From Thermodesulfobium narugense DSM 14796 (lineage in GTDB: Bacteria > Thermodesulfobiota > Thermodesulfobiia > Thermodesulfobiales > Thermodesulfobiaceae), in contig NC_015499.1 in NCBI RefSeq assembly GCF_000212395.1, forward strand, positions 62,001 to 126,000: a stretch of DNA of 64,000 bases, read 5' to 3'. Below, piece by piece: positions 63,101 through 64,000 of this stretch. How positions within the stretch are numbered: position 1 is the first letter of the stretch; each line of letters starts with the position of its first letter. The notes under the pieces are model-generated. The model did no database searches. It saw only the letters and a program-made list of their open reading frames with translations, and was not told the origin of the DNA. The translations under genes were made by a program, and so were the position numbers.

Positions 63101-64000
63101 TATTGAAGATTTAGCTGAGCTCATTCACGATCTCAAGAACGCTAATCGAAACGCAAGGATTAACGTAAAGCTCGTTTCTGAGGTTGGGGTTGGTACTATC
63201 GCCGCAGGGGTTTCTAAGGGGAAAGCAGATGTAGTATTGATATCTGGATACGATGGTGGAACGGGTGCCTCTCCACGATCCAGTATACGACATGCAGGGC
63301 TTCCCTGGGAGTTGGGGTTGTCTGAAACTCATCAGACGCTTGTTTTAAATAATTTAAGGGATAGAATAACTATTGAGGTAGATGGGAAGCTTATGTCTGG
63401 CAGAGATATTGCAATTGCAGCGATGCTTGGGGCTGAAGAATTTGGATTTGCTACCTTGCCGCTTGTAGCGTTAGGTTGTGTGATGATGAGAGTTTGTAAC
63501 CTTGATACCTGTCCTGTGGGCATTGCAACCCAAAATCCAGAGTTGAGGAAGTACTTTAAGGGAAAGCCTGAATATGTAATAAATTTGATGTATTTCTTAG
63601 CAACAGAATTAAGAGAGATTATGGCCCAGATGGGATTTAGGACTGTAAACGAGATGGTTGGCAGAACTGATTGCCTTGAGATTGTAGAAACAGATCACTG
63701 GAAAGCCAAAACGCTTTGTCTTGATTCAATTCTCGCAAAACCGCCAGTAGACTCGTCAGTTGGAAGATATTGCACTAGAAAACAGGATCATTCAATTGAA
63801 AAGTCTTTGGACTATAGAGTATTACTAAAAAAGTGTAAAGGTGCAATAGAAAGCAGAGAGCCTGTCGAGATCTCTTTGCCTATTAGAAATACCAATAGAG
63901 TAGTTGGGACAATTTTAGGCAGCGAAATAACTTCAAGATATGCTCTTGAAGGTTTGCCTGAAGATACTATAAAAATAAATTTTGTAGGTTCTGCAGGCCA
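60129..64000 (+). CDS. gltB: Glutamate synthase large subunit, 3' end outside window
   Basis: Open from ATG 60129 to the window end, about 1290 codons so far. After a short propeptide ([18 protein letters not shown]) Cys19 starts [11 protein letters not shown], the nucleophile of the class II glutamine amidotransferase domain. The central domain follows, then the FMN-binding synthase domain with [10 protein letters not shown] and GGTGASP, and the iron-sulfur ligands in [15 protein letters not shown]. It makes two glutamates from glutamine and 2-oxoglutarate. AGGAG lies 13 bases before the ATG. The frame is missing its stop only because the window ends. Confidence 0.95.
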   Translation, partial: MGKTFSNGLYDPFYEHDACGIGFIANIKGKKSFQIVQSALKILVNLDHRGARGCEENTGDGAGILTQIPHKFFKKVVPNLPQEGDYALAQIFFPKDEEKIRELESKFEEIVEEEGQNVIFWRRLETDNSTLGSVAKLKEPVVKQAFIKRSNSVKKGIDFERKLYLIRKRAEKEIKYADEDNLLFYICSLSSRTIVYKGMLTPQQVPEYYKDLRDPDFESAISVVHSRFSTNTFPSWERAHPYRYIIHNGEINTLRGNINWMKAREKLFASKIFPEITKCLPIINEDGSDSQMFDNCLEMLYLTGRSLPHSVMMMIPEPWQNHESMNEKKKAFYKYHSCLMEPWDGPASIVFTDGLIVGAVLDRNGLRPSRYYVMDDDTIVLSSEVGVCDIDPEKIVIKDRLRPGRMLLVDTVEGRIVSDEELKRKISEEKPYSSWLDKYMITLNDLEVKNKHLSKNNSNLSLIQLQLAFGYTYEDIRKIIEPMALQGVEPVGSMGYDSPLAVLSNQEQLLYNYFKQLFAQVTNPPLDGIREEIITASEMLLGSEGNLIEPRPEDCRRLLLKNPILTNVDIQKIKSLDQEKFKSETVSILFNRDSDLKIALDKLFERADELVESGTNVIVLSDRSASFDLVPIPALLALSGLNHHLIRKGTRTKVSIVLESAEPREVHHFACLIGYGASAINPYLVFDTLKDMCEKSLLEIDYDLAVKNYVKAALKGVMKVASKMGISTLQSYMGAQIFECVGIGKEVIDRYFTGTPSRIGGINLDIIKQETLLRYNRAFLPNNQVLPSGGIYQFRDDGEYHAYRPETIYLLQRAVMEGDYKKFKAFTASLHEGCDALQNLRGLFRFKKQNNPIPIDEVESVESIVKRFKTGAMSYGSISKEAHETLAIAMNRIGGKSNTGEGGEDPSRYIPDENGDSRNSAIKQVASARFGVDSLYLVNASEIQIKMAQGAKPGEGGQLPGQKVYPWVAKTRYSTPGVGLISPPPHHDIYSIEDLAELIHDLKNANRNARINVKLVSEVGVGTIAAGVSKGKADVVLISGYDGGTGASPRSSIRHAGLPWELGLSETHQTLVLNNLRDRITIEVDGKLMSGRDIAIAAMLGAEEFGFATLPLVALGCVMMRVCNLDTCPVGIATQNPELRKYFKGKPEYVINLMYFLATELREIMAQMGFRTVNEMVGRTDCLEIVETDHWKAKTLCLDSILAKPPVDSSVGRYCTRKQDHSIEKSLDYRVLLKKCKGAIESREPVEISLPIRNTNRVVGTILGSEITSRYALEGLPEDTIKINFVGSAG

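Noticed and set aside
62700-63530. Leftward open frames inside gltB
   Set aside because: They are antisense to a conserved, uninterrupted glutamate synthase frame.
1-64000. CRISPR arrays, rRNA genes, riboswitches or a replication origin
   Set aside because: No regularly spaced short repeats, rRNA-like sequence, recognisable riboswitch core or cluster of DnaA-box-like sites was found by reading.

Overview
The window is AT-rich, densely coded DNA from a Gram-negative-type anaerobe. The evidence for a double membrane is an LptC-like protein, a TolC-type channel and a type I secretion system. The evidence for respiration is a narGHKJI nitrate reductase operon, a fused DoxD-DoxA thiosulfate:quinone oxidoreductase, FixABCX and A-type flavoproteins and ferredoxins. 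Low G+C, sulfur-linked and nitrate-linked genes and small-protein style suggest a relative of Thermodesulfobium; this is inference, and no rRNA is present to test it.

Layout. 1-7132: housekeeping genes (LptC-like end, cyclopropane synthase, TauE-type exporter, MgtC, an LpoB/GNA1162-like lipoprotein-region protein, 2-Cys peroxiredoxin, a LonC-like protease). 7172-27181: an accessory island made of three tandem modules. Each module has the same A/T-rich promoter and leader, a two-helix membrane protein, and an RTX-type protein whose N-terminal glycine-rich domain varies while a following FrpC-type self-processing module (SPM) is nearly identical in all three. Modules 1 and 2 are truncated just after the SPM, one by 1-nt deletions and the other by nested IS21-family insertions. 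Module 3 is intact (1428 aa) and is followed by TolC, HlyB-like and HlyD-like genes. I read this as a secreted effector with a paired membrane partner and two upstream silent or orphan cassettes. 27212-36204: leftward genes for polyphosphate:AMP phosphotransferase, a 41-aa membrane protein, a U32 peptidase and SbcCD. 36246-38150: doxDA and a decayed intergenic region with gene relics. 38069-46864: an FNR-type promoter and narGHKJI plus a flavodiiron protein. 46876-57907: ferredoxin, DUF364 protein, Ntn hydrolase, methyltransferase, fixABCX, an acyl-CoA ligase, a thioredoxin/ArsP-type permease pair and TrmO. 57925-58166: tRNA-Glu, tRNA-Gln and tRNA-Phe. 58224-59699: an ISNCY-family element with a 16-bp target duplication. 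60129-64000: gltB, running off the end.

How the genes work together. NarGHI reduces nitrate imported by NarK, NarJ matures NarG, and the flavodiiron protein can remove NO or O2. DoxDA and FixABCX feed the quinone pool. The type I secretion genes export the module 3 protein; Ca2+ outside the cell would fold its RTX repeats and trigger Asp-Pro cleavage in the SPM, if it behaves like FrpC.
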